Source: Mucilaginibacter sp.
GTDB lineage: Bacteria; Bacteroidota; Bacteroidia; Sphingobacteriales; Sphingobacteriaceae
Length of the DNA stretch: 64,000 bases
Reading direction: 5' to 3'
Assembly (NCBI GenBank): GCA_031292485.1
Contig: JARLHA010000070.1
Location: forward strand, 1-64,000
Of the stretch, positions 1-8,355 are shown piece after piece; the first letter of the stretch is position 1, and each line of letters starts with the position of its first letter. The position numbers and the translations under genes are program-made. The notes beneath the pieces were generated by a model. The model worked only from the letters and a program-made list of their open reading frames with translations. It searched no databases and was not told the origin of the DNA.

Positions 1-98
1 TGATCACGGGTTATTCCGTATTTCTCCGCTAATATACGGTAACCTAATCCCCCTTCATTATGATCATAAAGGATTGCTGACACATTTTTATACTCCAT
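1..98 (-). CDS. Partial transposase-like helix-turn-helix protein, cut by the window edge
   Basis: An open frame on the minus strand starts with ATG at 96-98 and runs off the left edge, giving about 32 residues. They contain GLGYRILAEKYGIT, which resembles the DNA-binding helix-turn-helix at the start of IS3-family OrfA transposases (YxAIAxxYGIS-type). Only the N-terminus is visible, so I cannot say whether the element is intact, and no terminal inverted repeat can be identified. It could also be another small HTH protein. Confidence 0.45.
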   Translation of the reverse strand, partial: MEYKNVSAILYDHNEGGLGYRILAEKYGITRD

Positions 99-654
99 TT
101 TTGGTTTACTTAATGTGTAAACCTATTTCAGGACAAGACATGGAACGCTAAAGGCAGAAAGCGTGGCGTCCCGGGTTTAAAAACGTCTGCTGCCATATCC
201 ACCTACCCTACGCCCCCTGCACAGCTAATTCTCAGCAAAATCGAACGGGATGGGCAAACTAACAAACAGCGAAAAGCAGGGTGCATGCATCCTGTCAAAA
301 GGTAATTTTAAAGGCGTTGCTGTTTATAACAATCTGCTATTACCCTGTATTATGCCGGGTTCGTAAAAACAAGGTATCCCGGCGATCTTGTTTTATCAAA
401 TTATCAATATAAAACCTATAATAATATAAACTTAATACCAATAGTCTGCTTTGTTGTGATATTATTCAACTATATAGCCATATAATTGAAAATTAACAAA
501 TAAAAGTGTTTAATATCACATCCCCTGTTGACCTGCGTCATGCCATATGATTGCAGAAACCTCAATTTTACATTGAAAAAATCAACCAACCCCCATAGTT
601 GATTCGATCAGCAAAAACAACCGCCGCGCCATGCGGCATAAAAAATCAAACACA
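99..654. other. Long AT-rich intergenic region upstream of adhE
   Basis: About 550 bases lack a convincing gene. The stretch is very AT-rich from about 400 to 600. It holds a GCCGGG/CCCGGC dyad around 354-383. I did not find a clear TTTG-N19-20-TAnnTTTG promoter, although the adhE promoter must lie here or further left. The length suggests room for regulation of adhE, but no operator can be named. Confidence 0.4.
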
Positions 655-3288
655 ATGAAATCAACAAACGCAGAAAAATTAGTTCAGCAAATTGAAAGGA
701 TTCGCGAAGCCCAAAGGCAATACGCGCTATTTACACAAGAGCAGGTAGACGACATTTTCAGGAATGCCGCCATTGCGGCAAATAACGCGCGGATACAACT
801 GGCCAAGCTCGCTGTCGAGGAAACAGGAATGGGCCAGGTTGAGGATAAAGTAATCAAAAACCATTTTGCATCGGAAAATATTTACAATCAATATAAAAAT
901 GAAAAAACATGCGGCGTAATTGAGGTGGACGAGGCCTTCGGTATCGTAAAGATAGCGGAACCTATCGGTGTTATTGCAGCAATCGTACCCACTACCAACC
1001 CAACCTCAACCGCAATATTTAAAGCGCTGATCGCCTTAAAGACCCGTAACGGCATTATTTTTTCACCGCACCCGAGGGCTAAAAAATCAACCATCGCGGC
1101 AGCAAAAATCATTTTAGACGCAGCGGTGAAGGCCGGCGCACCGGCAAATATTATCGGCTGGATTGAAGAGCCAACCGTGGAACTTTCACAGATCGTAATG
1201 GCCGAAGCAGACCTGATCCTTGCCACAGGCGGACCGGGCATGGTTAAAGCTGCCTATTCTTCAGGCAAACCCGCCATTGGCGTAGGCGCGGGCAATACCC
1301 CGGCTATCATTGATGAAACCGCGCACATCAAAATGGCGGTAAACTCTATACTGCTGTCTAAAACGTTCGACAACGGCATGATCTGCGCCTCTGAGCAGAG
1401 CGTAATTGTAATTGACAGTGTTTATAACGAGGTTAAACAGGAATTTTTAGACCGCGGCGCCTATATTTTAAACAAGGAAGAAACCAGTAAAGTTGGCGCG
1501 GTGTTATTAATCAACGGCATTCTTAATTCCAATATCGTAGGGCAATCAGCATTTAAAATTGCGGCACTTGCCGGGGTTACCGTTCCCGAAGAAACAAAAA
1601 TACTGATCGGCGAAGTGGAATCAACAGAGTTGGAAGAACCATTCTCTCACGAAAAACTGTCACCGGTTTTGGCCATGTACAAGGCGCATACCTTTGAGTC
1701 TGCCCTGCACAAAGCCGTGCGCCTGGTAAAACTGGGCGGCTTCGGGCATACCTCCGTATTGTATACCGACGCGGTAAAGAGCCAGGAGCGCATCCAAAAA
1801 TTCAGCGCCGCCATGAAAACCGGCCGTACTATCATTAACATGCCTTCATCACAGGGCGCTATCGGCGACATCTTCAACTTTAAATTATCACCTTCATTAA
1901 CCCTGGGCTGCGGCAGCTGGGGCGGAAATTCAGTATCCGAAAACGTGGGCGTAAAACACCTGCTCAACATAAAAACTGTAGCCAAAAGGCGCGAAAACAT
2001 GTTGTGGTTTAGGGTACCCGAAAAAATATATTTTAAATACGGATGCCTTCCGCTGGCTTTGCGCGAGTTAAAAGAGCTGGGCAAAAAACGGGTATTTATT
2101 GTAACTGATAAAGTACTGGCAGCCATGGGCTTTACTGAACGTATTACCCATGTACTGGATGAACTGGGACTGGAACATATCGTATTCTCTGACGTTGACC
2201 CCGACCCTACCCTGCGCACGGCCAAAAAAGGCGCCGCCGAAATGATCGCCTTCCAACCGGATGCCATTATCGCACTGGGCGGTGGCTCACCCATGGACGC
2301 AGCCAAGATTATGTGGGTTTTATACGAACATCCGCAGGAAAAATTCGAGGACCTGGCCATGCGTTTTATGGATATCCGTAAACGGGTGTGCGCGTTCCCG
2401 GTAATGGGGCAAAAAGCCATGTTTGTTGCGGTACCCACTTCTGCAGGCACAGGATCTGAAGTTACTCCGTTTGCAGTAATAACCGACGAGGAAACACAAA
2501 TCAAATACCCGCTGGCCGATTATGAGCTTACCCCGGATATGGCCATTGTTGACGCTGAGCTGATGATGAATATGCCAAAAGGCTTAACCTGTGCATCAGG
2601 CATCGACGCTTTGACCCACTGCCTGGAAGCCTATGTATCTGTACTGGCATCTGAGTTTACCAATGGGTTGGCGCTTGAAGGGATCAGGCTGATATTTAAA
2701 TACCTGCCTGATGCATATAACGAAGGCGCTACCAATATAAAAGCCCGCGAAAAGATGGCACATGCTTCCGCCATGGCCGGCATGGCCTTTGCCAATGCGT
2801 TTTTGGGTGTTTGCCACTCCCTGGCCCACAAATTGGGGGCGATGCACCATGTACCGCACGGCATTGCCAATGCGATGCTGATTAACGAGGTCATCCGCTT
2901 TAACGCGGTTGACAACCCGCGCAAGCAGGCATCTTTCCCTCAATATAAATATCCTAACGCCAAATGGAGATATGCAAGGATTGCAGATTACCTTAACCTG
3001 GGCGGGAATGATGAAAACGAGAAAATAGAATTACTGATAAAAGCGATTGACGGTTTAAAAGAAAAGATCGGGATACCCACATCCATCAAAAACTTTGGGG
3101 TTAACGAAACCGCCTTTTACGCATCATTGGACAGCATGTCTGAACAGGCATTTGACGACCAATGTACAGGCGCCAACCCGCGGTACCCGTCAATTGCGGA
3201 GCTTAAACAGATCTATATCAAGGCCTATGAAGGCGAACAACCTGCAGTGGTTGTAGCCGAAGCGGAAAACCTTGAAGTTGTTATTTAA
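655..3288 (+). CDS. adhE: Bifunctional acetaldehyde-CoA/alcohol dehydrogenase AdhE
   Basis: This cytoplasmic fermentative enzyme reduces acetyl-CoA to acetaldehyde and then to ethanol with NADH. The N-terminal half is an aldehyde dehydrogenase domain with the catalytic cysteine in GMICASEQS (about residue 244). The C-terminal half, from about residue 450, is an iron-dependent alcohol dehydrogenase with GGGSPMDAAK for nucleotide binding and the metal-ligand segments GIDALTHCLEAYVS and CHSLAHKLGAMHHVPHG. The product is about 877 residues, the usual length for AdhE. An in-frame ATG lies 24 bases upstream at 631, but the protein fits the family better from 655 (MKSTNAEKLVQQ). It stands alone, with a terminator right after it, and points to facultative fermentation. 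Confidence 0.95.
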   Translation: MKSTNAEKLVQQIERIREAQRQYALFTQEQVDDIFRNAAIAANNARIQLAKLAVEETGMGQVEDKVIKNHFASENIYNQYKNEKTCGVIEVDEAFGIVKIAEPIGVIAAIVPTTNPTSTAIFKALIALKTRNGIIFSPHPRAKKSTIAAAKIILDAAVKAGAPANIIGWIEEPTVELSQIVMAEADLILATGGPGMVKAAYSSGKPAIGVGAGNTPAIIDETAHIKMAVNSILLSKTFDNGMICASEQSVIVIDSVYNEVKQEFLDRGAYILNKEETSKVGAVLLINGILNSNIVGQSAFKIAALAGVTVPEETKILIGEVESTELEEPFSHEKLSPVLAMYKAHTFESALHKAVRLVKLGGFGHTSVLYTDAVKSQERIQKFSAAMKTGRTIINMPSSQGAIGDIFNFKLSPSLTLGCGSWGGNSVSENVGVKHLLNIKTVAKRRENMLWFRVPEKIYFKYGCLPLALRELKELGKKRVFIVTDKVLAAMGFTERITHVLDELGLEHIVFSDVDPDPTLRTAKKGAAEMIAFQPDAIIALGGGSPMDAAKIMWVLYEHPQEKFEDLAMRFMDIRKRVCAFPVMGQKAMFVAVPTSAGTGSEVTPFAVITDEETQIKYPLADYELTPDMAIVDAELMMNMPKGLTCASGIDALTHCLEAYVSVLASEFTNGLALEGIRLIFKYLPDAYNEGATNIKAREKMAHASAMAGMAFANAFLGVCHSLAHKLGAMHHVPHGIANAMLINEVIRFNAVDNPRKQASFPQYKYPNAKWRYARIADYLNLGGNDENEKIELLIKAIDGLKEKIGIPTSIKNFGVNETAFYASLDSMSEQAFDDQCTGANPRYPSIAELKQIYIKAYEGEQPAVVVAEAENLEVVI

Positions 3289-3317
3289 ATCCTGAATTAC
3301 TGTTGAGTTGATTAGTT

Positions 3318-3349
3318 GGGTGGCGTTAGTGTTAACGCCGCCCTTTTTT
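3318..3349 (+). terminator. Rho-independent terminator of adhE
   Basis: An 11-bp stem (GGGTGGCGTTA at 3318-3328 with TAACGCCGCCC at 3333-3343, one G-U pair) closes a GTGT loop and is followed by TTTTTT. It sits 30 bases after the adhE stop. Confidence 0.85.
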
Positions 3350-3419
3350 ATGGAACGCAGTGGCCTTGAGTCGAGTGTCTTTGGGGCGGAATTAAAATAG
3401 CAGGAAGAGAATATTGCCG

Positions 3420-3923
3420 CTACCCGGTTACTTTGCGGTTCCTTTTAAAACGGAGGTCCTTGGCGGAATCTTTCCGGGTGATTAGCATGGGGAGGCCCAC
3501 GCCGGTAGCCAGGCCCATCAGGATGAACATTACTTTTAAGCCGTTGTTGGTGGTTTCGGACAGGATGCGGGTATAGGTGGTGTTATCGGTCTTCCCGGCG
3601 AGGCTGATGAGGCCGATCATCATGCGGTAGGCAAAAATACCCGGCACCATGGGGATCACGGCCGGGATGGCAAAAATTGGCGGTGGAGCGTGCTTTTCGT
3701 GTGCGAAAAATATACTCATAAAGCCAATAAGCGTAGCGCCGGCAAATGAGGCCCCGATTACATTGATCTCATAATGGAGCATGACGGCTTTGGTAAGTCC
3801 GCCGAAGGCGCCCATCACAAATATGGGCGCCAGCGTGCGGGTAGGAACATTAAACAGCACGGCGAAACCCATGGCTGCCAGGCCAAACCAGATCCCTTTT
3901 TCAAATATCAGTAACCACTCCAT
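3420..3923 (-). CDS. Threonine/serine exporter, small subunit (YjjB/ThrE_2-like)
   Basis: This 167-residue integral membrane protein has four to five hydrophobic segments and matches in character the ThrE_2 (DUF3815) half of threonine/serine exporters (GLAAMGFAVLFNVPTR, IPAVIPMVPGIFAYRMM). In this split arrangement it works with the larger YjjP-like protein encoded just upstream (stop at 3925, one base away). The two are certainly co-transcribed. YjjP/YjjB-type pairs are known for export of threonine, serine or succinate. The substrate here is unknown. Confidence 0.8.
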   Translation of the reverse strand: MEWLLIFEKGIWFGLAAMGFAVLFNVPTRTLAPIFVMGAFGGLTKAVMLHYEINVIGASFAGATLIGFMSIFFAHEKHAPPPIFAIPAVIPMVPGIFAYRMMIGLISLAGKTDNTTYTRILSETTNNGLKVMFILMGLATGVGLPMLITRKDSAKDLRFKRNRKVTG

Positions 3924-3924
3924 G

Positions 3925-4728
3925 TTAAAAATGTAAAATAGCCATCGAAGTTAGCAAACCAAGGGCTATTGTAAAAGAAATGATGAAACCGTTGATCCCC
4001 CTGATGAGCCCGTTGTTGAGGTTGCCGTCGATCATATCCGAAAAGGCGTTAATTAAAGGTACACCGGGGATCAGAAACAATACGGAGGTTGCAAACGCGG
4101 GTTCGTGTATTTTTGCAACATCCAGTTTTATAAAACCTGCGGCGATCAATGAAGCTGTAAGCGCGGCAAAATAAATGCACAGGTAAGGGTTAAAGTTTAG
4201 CTTTGTGGTTTCCTGCCGGATAAATAAGCCGGCGGTGGATGCGATGAATACCACCCCCATTTCAAGCGGGCCGCCACCTGCCAGCCTGCAGAAGGAAGCA
4301 CCCGCCAGCCCGGTGAGCACCAGCGTAACCAGGCGCGGATAGTGTGCCAGTGATTTTACCCTCGCCAGTTCTTCTTTGATCTTGCCGATCTCCCAGTCTT
4401 CGTTTACCACAAACCAACTTATACGGCTGATGCCCGAGATCATGGTAAAGTTGACATGGTGCGGGGCAGTGCGTTTCAGGCCATTGAAAACACAATCATT
4501 TTCGCTGTCGTACATGTTGAGCAAAATGGTGCGCTGGCTGATGAGGATATAGGTATTAAAGGAAAAATTAGCGGAGATCCGTTCAACCGTTTTCCTGATA
4601 CGCCCGATACTGGCGCCGGATACCAACAGGTTCATGGCGATCTCCAGCAGGGTATCGCCGATATCTTTAATTTCCTGCTTATCTGGGGTATCCACCATAA
4701 ATTCCGTTTGCGGGCAAAGGTAAAACAC
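3925..4728 (-). CDS. Threonine/serine exporter, large subunit (YjjP/ThrE, DUF1212)
   Basis: This 267-residue protein has a soluble N-terminal part of about 115 residues (MNLLVSGASIGRIRKTVERI is the typical DUF1212 start) and then five hydrophobic segments, ending in a LIPGVPLINAFSDMIDGN motif characteristic of the ThrE family. It forms the other half of the exporter with the gene immediately downstream on the same strand. The first Met may not be the true start: a later Met (MVDTPDKQEIKDIG) about ten codons in is equally plausible. Confidence 0.82.
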   Translation of the reverse strand: MFYLCPQTEFMVDTPDKQEIKDIGDTLLEIAMNLLVSGASIGRIRKTVERISANFSFNTYILISQRTILLNMYDSENDCVFNGLKRTAPHHVNFTMISGISRISWFVVNEDWEIGKIKEELARVKSLAHYPRLVTLVLTGLAGASFCRLAGGGPLEMGVVFIASTAGLFIRQETTKLNFNPYLCIYFAALTASLIAAGFIKLDVAKIHEPAFATSVLFLIPGVPLINAFSDMIDGNLNNGLIRGINGFIISFTIALGLLTSMAILHF

Positions 4729-4886
4729 TGCAAGGCATAAAAAATGATATGGAACAAAATAATATAATTATTGGGGAGGAGTTATTTCAATTGTCGTGTA
4801 AGGCCAGTCATAGGCTAAAGGCAAAACTCATTCATAGACGCAGTACACGAACAGCGGGTATTAAAACTACCGGCACTTTGCCATTG

Positions 4887-5144
4887 TTATTGATCCGTTT
4901 TTTTATATATAATTTTGCCCCATTTTATTTTATCCCAAATTCTTTCATGAAAAAAATACCCGATGGTGGTGTAAACGTTACTAACGATCATAAAACCGAC
5001 TGCAACTTTCATTTGTCCGGTGAACAGATAGATTGCAGTGAAATCAAGAATTAAAATGACGACCCTATAACTAATAGTTTTTACAATAGACCTTCGGATA
5101 GTTTCTTCTGCATGATGGGTACCGGGGAATAGTTTTTCAATCAT
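4887..5144 (-). CDS. DUF2061 small membrane protein
   Basis: This 85-residue protein carries the DUF2061 signature: RSIVKTISYRVVILILDF, a first membrane helix, then a second helix ending in GYFFHERIWDKIKWG. The function of the family is not known; some members sit with sulfate-assimilation or stress genes. Its start overlaps the 3' end of the UspA gene by 8 bases, so the two are translationally coupled. Confidence 0.8.
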   Translation of the reverse strand: MIEKLFPGTHHAEETIRRSIVKTISYRVVILILDFTAIYLFTGQMKVAVGFMIVSNVYTTIGYFFHERIWDKIKWGKIIYKKTDQ

Positions 5145-5574
5145 GTTTTATCGGTACAATAAATAAGGGTATTGTTGAATGCCTTATTACTTTTTCTGAA
5201 ACACTACCCATAAGTAAATGTGATAACCCGGTTCTGCCATGTGTTCCAAGTACTATTAAATCGGCTTCCCATTCTTTAGCAACTCTCAGGATCGCCTCAT
5301 AAGGATTGCCTTCTTCTACAAAGAGCCAAACTTTAAAGTCACCAAATATTTTTTCAATTAATATTTGTTGACTTTTTTCATAATTGTTTTTTATGATTTC
5401 AGCCAATTCCTGGCTTGTTGCGCCGGCTTCGCTTACTAAAATTGTTACATCAACAACGCTCACTAAGGCAATCTCCGCATTAAGTTTCTTTCCTAATTGA
5501 AATCCTTTTGCAGCAACAATTTCAGATGTCGGACCATCATCTGTTGCAATTAATATTTTTTTAAAATCGTTCAT
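5137..5574 (-). CDS. Universal stress protein, UspA family
   Basis: This 145-residue single-domain Usp protein opens with KKILIATDDGPTSE and ends with the ATP-binding motif GTHGRTGLSHLLMGSVSEKV (G-x2-G-x9-G-S/T type), so it probably binds ATP. Family members are induced by starvation or stress and act as signalling or chaperone-like proteins. It is the first gene of a two-gene operon with the DUF2061 protein. Two small hairpins lie upstream (5655-5700). Confidence 0.9.
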   Translation of the reverse strand: MNDFKKILIATDDGPTSEIVAAKGFQLGKKLNAEIALVSVVDVTILVSEAGATSQELAEIIKNNYEKSQQILIEKIFGDFKVWLFVEEGNPYEAILRVAKEWEADLIVLGTHGRTGLSHLLMGSVSEKVIRHSTIPLFIVPIKHD

Positions 5575-5654
5575 ATGATTATGTCTAATATAAACCGGAT
5601 GCTAAATGATATAAATATGGGCATTTGCCAGCAAAACAGCAATAAGTTTTTTGA

Positions 5655-5700
5655 ATTTAAGCGACACGCTTAAATTGGTGTGTCCAGGCGACACGCCTGG
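5655..5700. repeat. Pair of small hairpins sharing a GCGACACGC core
   Basis: ATTTAAGCG-ACA-CGCTTAAAT at 5655-5675 and CCAGGCG-ACA-CGCCTGG at 5684-5700 are two perfect inverted repeats with the same ACA loop and the same GCG/CGC neck but different outer stems. They lie between the convergent-facing upstream of the UspA gene and the end of the DUF6624 gene, and may terminate the latter. Confidence 0.7.
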
Positions 5701-5711
5701 TCTTTAAAGGG

Positions 5712-6605
5712 TCAGGGTATCGGCTTTAAACCAATTAATTGTCTTCTTATATTCAGACTGTCATTATTTTCAACTGGAAATAACGCTGTAGCAGTCGAAC
5801 CTTTTGGCTTGACCTGTGTACCATAAATTTGCTTACCGGTATCATAAAGCGAGATCCTGTCGGCAATTACAGCATAATCGTAGGCATCAAGCGCTCCGCG
5901 TTTAAATGCCTCGGCAATTACCGGGAAATGAATTTTCTGAAAAGTGATATTCGCGTTTTGGTAAATGCAGAGCTCCCCCTCAACCCCTTCGATACCGATG
6001 GCACTATAGCCCAGCCATCCATAAGTGTTTATGATTGATTTCCATTTGTAGCAATTGATCGAGTCGATCATGTTTATTGAATCATTCAGCCTTCTTACTT
6101 TTTTTGAACTAATGCTATATTGCCGTGCAAGGTTTGACTTTCTTTCTTCCAATGCTACGCGGTTCATTCGTAGCGCGATAAATTCATCGCCTACAATTTT
6201 GTTAGTGTTGGCATTATTTTGCTGCTCATCAATCATTGCTTTTAACGATATCCAGCGTTTGCCGGGATGCAATTTTTTAAAGACAGGTTCACTGATGATC
6301 CGACTATAATAATCACGACCATGCTGTCTGACTACCGCAAAAAGGAAATTATAAGCGCTGTCGATATAACGGGTTTGCGCGCATGCCTTTGCTGCGTTAA
6401 ATAAATTTGAATTGGTTTTGCTGAAAGCATTTTGCTGAAAGCAAATAAAATAGCACTTTGATGCTTGTTTGAATCGCTTAAGGTTATATAAGGAATCAGC
6501 CGCTTTAATACTGGCTGTGCCCGGTTTATTTGCCTGCCCGTTTACAGCAAAACAAATGCTAAATAAGCAAGCAAATAAAGTTAATTTCTTTAGGTAAAAT
6601 AGCAT
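5712..6605 (-). CDS. Secreted DUF6624-type protein
   Basis: This 297-residue protein has a signal peptide (FACLFSICFAVNGQ, cleavage near residue 24), then a TPR-like helical stretch. Its C-terminal domain matches DUF6624 in character: YGWLGYSAIGIEGVEG, a QNANITFQKIHFPVI segment, YDYAVIADRIS and QIYGTQ. The domain is common in Bacteroidota and has no established function. It is monocistronic. Confidence 0.75.
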   Translation of the reverse strand: MLFYLKKLTLFACLFSICFAVNGQANKPGTASIKAADSLYNLKRFKQASKCYFICFQQNAFSKTNSNLFNAAKACAQTRYIDSAYNFLFAVVRQHGRDYYSRIISEPVFKKLHPGKRWISLKAMIDEQQNNANTNKIVGDEFIALRMNRVALEERKSNLARQYSISSKKVRRLNDSINMIDSINCYKWKSIINTYGWLGYSAIGIEGVEGELCIYQNANITFQKIHFPVIAEAFKRGALDAYDYAVIADRISLYDTGKQIYGTQVKPKGSTATALFPVENNDSLNIRRQLIGLKPIP

Positions 6606-6756
6606 TCAGCTTACATTGTTTAGCGGATAGCTAAGGTGTGACATATAAAAAACGCTGTAGTTTACATTTATTACAAAGAGCTAAGGAAAATAACAATAAT
6701 TAACAAATGCTGAAAATCAAGCGGAAAAATCCACTGTTTTAAAGTGCAGCAATATG

Positions 6757-6764
6757 TAGTTTTG
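6757..6764 (+). promoter_or_regulatory. -7 box of the aminotransferase gene
   Basis: TAGTTTTG fits the Bacteroidota -7 consensus TAnnTTTG. Transcription would begin near 6770, which rules out the in-frame TTG at 6767 as start and supports ATG 6827. No convincing -33 element is visible. Confidence 0.6.
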
Positions 6765-6826
6765 CATTGCAAAAAAGAGCAATATTAAAGAATCATTCAG
6801 CTTTACCACCATCATTTATTTACCTT

Positions 6827-8173
6827 ATGCAGCCCGAAAAAGAGAATATTTTATTTACTGAAGGTGATGTTAATTTTTCTGCACTCCGGAAAAACTGGTA
6901 TAAAATAATTGATTCCTCCACCCTGGGTTTACTGGAACAGGATGCCGAAGTATTTATTCACCAGTCGTTATCTACGCCCTGCCTGGATGTTATTGAATCC
7001 TGCGAAGGGATCTATATCAAGGCTGTTAGCGGGAAAAGATACATGGATTTCCATGGCAATAGTGTTCACCAGGTAGGATACCGAAATCAATACGTGATGG
7101 ACAGGGTAAAACAGCAAATGGATGTGCTGCCGTTTTCGCCCCGGCGTTTTGCCAATAAGACGGCTATCGACTTTGCGCAAAAACTGACCGGCTTATTCCA
7201 CAAAAACTTAAACCGTGTGCTGTTTGCGCCGGGCGGCACCAGCGCGGTGGGTATGGCCTTAAAACTGGCGAGGGTAATTACCGGGAAATACAAGGTGGTT
7301 TCATGGGCTGATTCTTTTCATGGCGCATCGATGGATGCTATTGCCGCCGGTGGCGAAGAACAATTTAAAAAGCACATGGGGCCTTTATCGCCCGAAACAA
7401 TAAACATCCCTCAGCCTGCGGCATACCGGAATGTTTATGAGGATGGAGACGATGTGCATTACGCCGAAGAACTGGAAAATATCTTAAAACACGATAACGG
7501 GATAGGCGCTTTTATTGCCGAAACCATCAGGAATACTGATGTACAGATACCATCAGCCGCCTACTGGCAAAAAGTAAGGGAAATATGCACCAGGTATAAT
7601 GTACTATTGATACTGGACGAAATCCCCATTGCCTTTGGACGAACAGGCAAAATGTTTGCGTTTGAACATTATGATTTTGAGCCCGATATCGTATGCCTGG
7701 GCAAGGGGCTGGGCGCGGGCATTATACCTATTGCAGCTATCATTACCAAAGATGAATACAATGTAGCTGCCGATGTTTCATTAGGGCACTATACGCATGA
7801 AAAAAGCCCCCTGGGGTGTGCCGCAGGGCAAGCCATGATTGAATTTATTGAACAACATCATTTATTGGATAAAGTAAAGGCCGATGAACTTTATTTAAAA
7901 GCGGTATTTGCAAAATTGGCCACGCGTTTTCCTATAATTGGCGACATCCGCGGTATTGGACTGTTATGGGGTATTGAGCTGGTTAAAAACAAGGCTACTA
8001 AAGAAAAAGCTGTGCAGGAGGCTGAACGGATGATGTACCTGTGTTTGGAAAATGGCCTGAGTTTTAAAGTTTCAAAAGGAAATGTGCTGCAGTTATGCCC
8101 GCCGTTAATTATTACCAGGGAGGAACTGGAAACTGCAATTAAGATTTTGGAAAAGGCTTTTGAAAAACTTTAA
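6827..8173 (+). CDS. Class-III PLP aminotransferase-like enzyme, possibly PbfA-type phosphonate ammonia-lyase
   Basis: This is a fold-type I PLP enzyme of about 448 residues. The PLP site is visible: GGTSAVGMALKLAR (phosphate binding), WADSFHGASMDA, LILDEIPIAFGRTG (Asp for the pyridine nitrogen) and the Schiff-base lysine in DIVCLGKGLGAGI. The segment ESCEGIYIKAVSGKRYMDFH with NSVHQVGY is strongly reminiscent of (R)-1-hydroxy-2-aminoethylphosphonate ammonia-lyases and related enzymes annotated as aspartate aminotransferase family. That assignment is from memory and needs a search. No other phosphonate gene is nearby. The next gene encodes a secreted glycosidase-like protein. ATG 6827 was chosen because a -7 box lies at 6757-6764. 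Confidence 0.75.
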   Translation: MQPEKENILFTEGDVNFSALRKNWYKIIDSSTLGLLEQDAEVFIHQSLSTPCLDVIESCEGIYIKAVSGKRYMDFHGNSVHQVGYRNQYVMDRVKQQMDVLPFSPRRFANKTAIDFAQKLTGLFHKNLNRVLFAPGGTSAVGMALKLARVITGKYKVVSWADSFHGASMDAIAAGGEEQFKKHMGPLSPETINIPQPAAYRNVYEDGDDVHYAEELENILKHDNGIGAFIAETIRNTDVQIPSAAYWQKVREICTRYNVLLILDEIPIAFGRTGKMFAFEHYDFEPDIVCLGKGLGAGIIPIAAIITKDEYNVAADVSLGHYTHEKSPLGCAAGQAMIEFIEQHHLLDKVKADELYLKAVFAKLATRFPIIGDIRGIGLLWGIELVKNKATKEKAVQEAERMMYLCLENGLSFKVSKGNVLQLCPPLIITREELETAIKILEKAFEKL

Positions 8174-8355
8174 ACTATTTGCTACTCCTTGCTTAGCTGT
8201 CCGGATTTTTTTAAATTTCAGATATACTATGTATGGCGTTTCATGCTCGTCATAGCCAATTCGTAAAACTCCGTCTACGAACATCTGTGAGGCCCGACCG
8301 GGACGTTAAATTTTCCAGCCATACTCACGTCTTTTAAAAATATAATTATCTTACG

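Noticed and set aside
888-2943. Several long antisense ORFs opposite adhE
   Set aside because: They are shadows of the high-coding adhE frame; none has a recognisable motif, and adhE is intact.
4749-5054. Plus-strand ORF of 101 codons
   Set aside because: It lies opposite the DUF2061 gene, which has clear family motifs; composition of the plus frame is not protein-like.
6767-6826. TTG start giving 20 more residues to the aminotransferase
   Set aside because: The TAnnTTTG box at 6757-6764 would place the transcription start after it, and the extra residues do not match the family.
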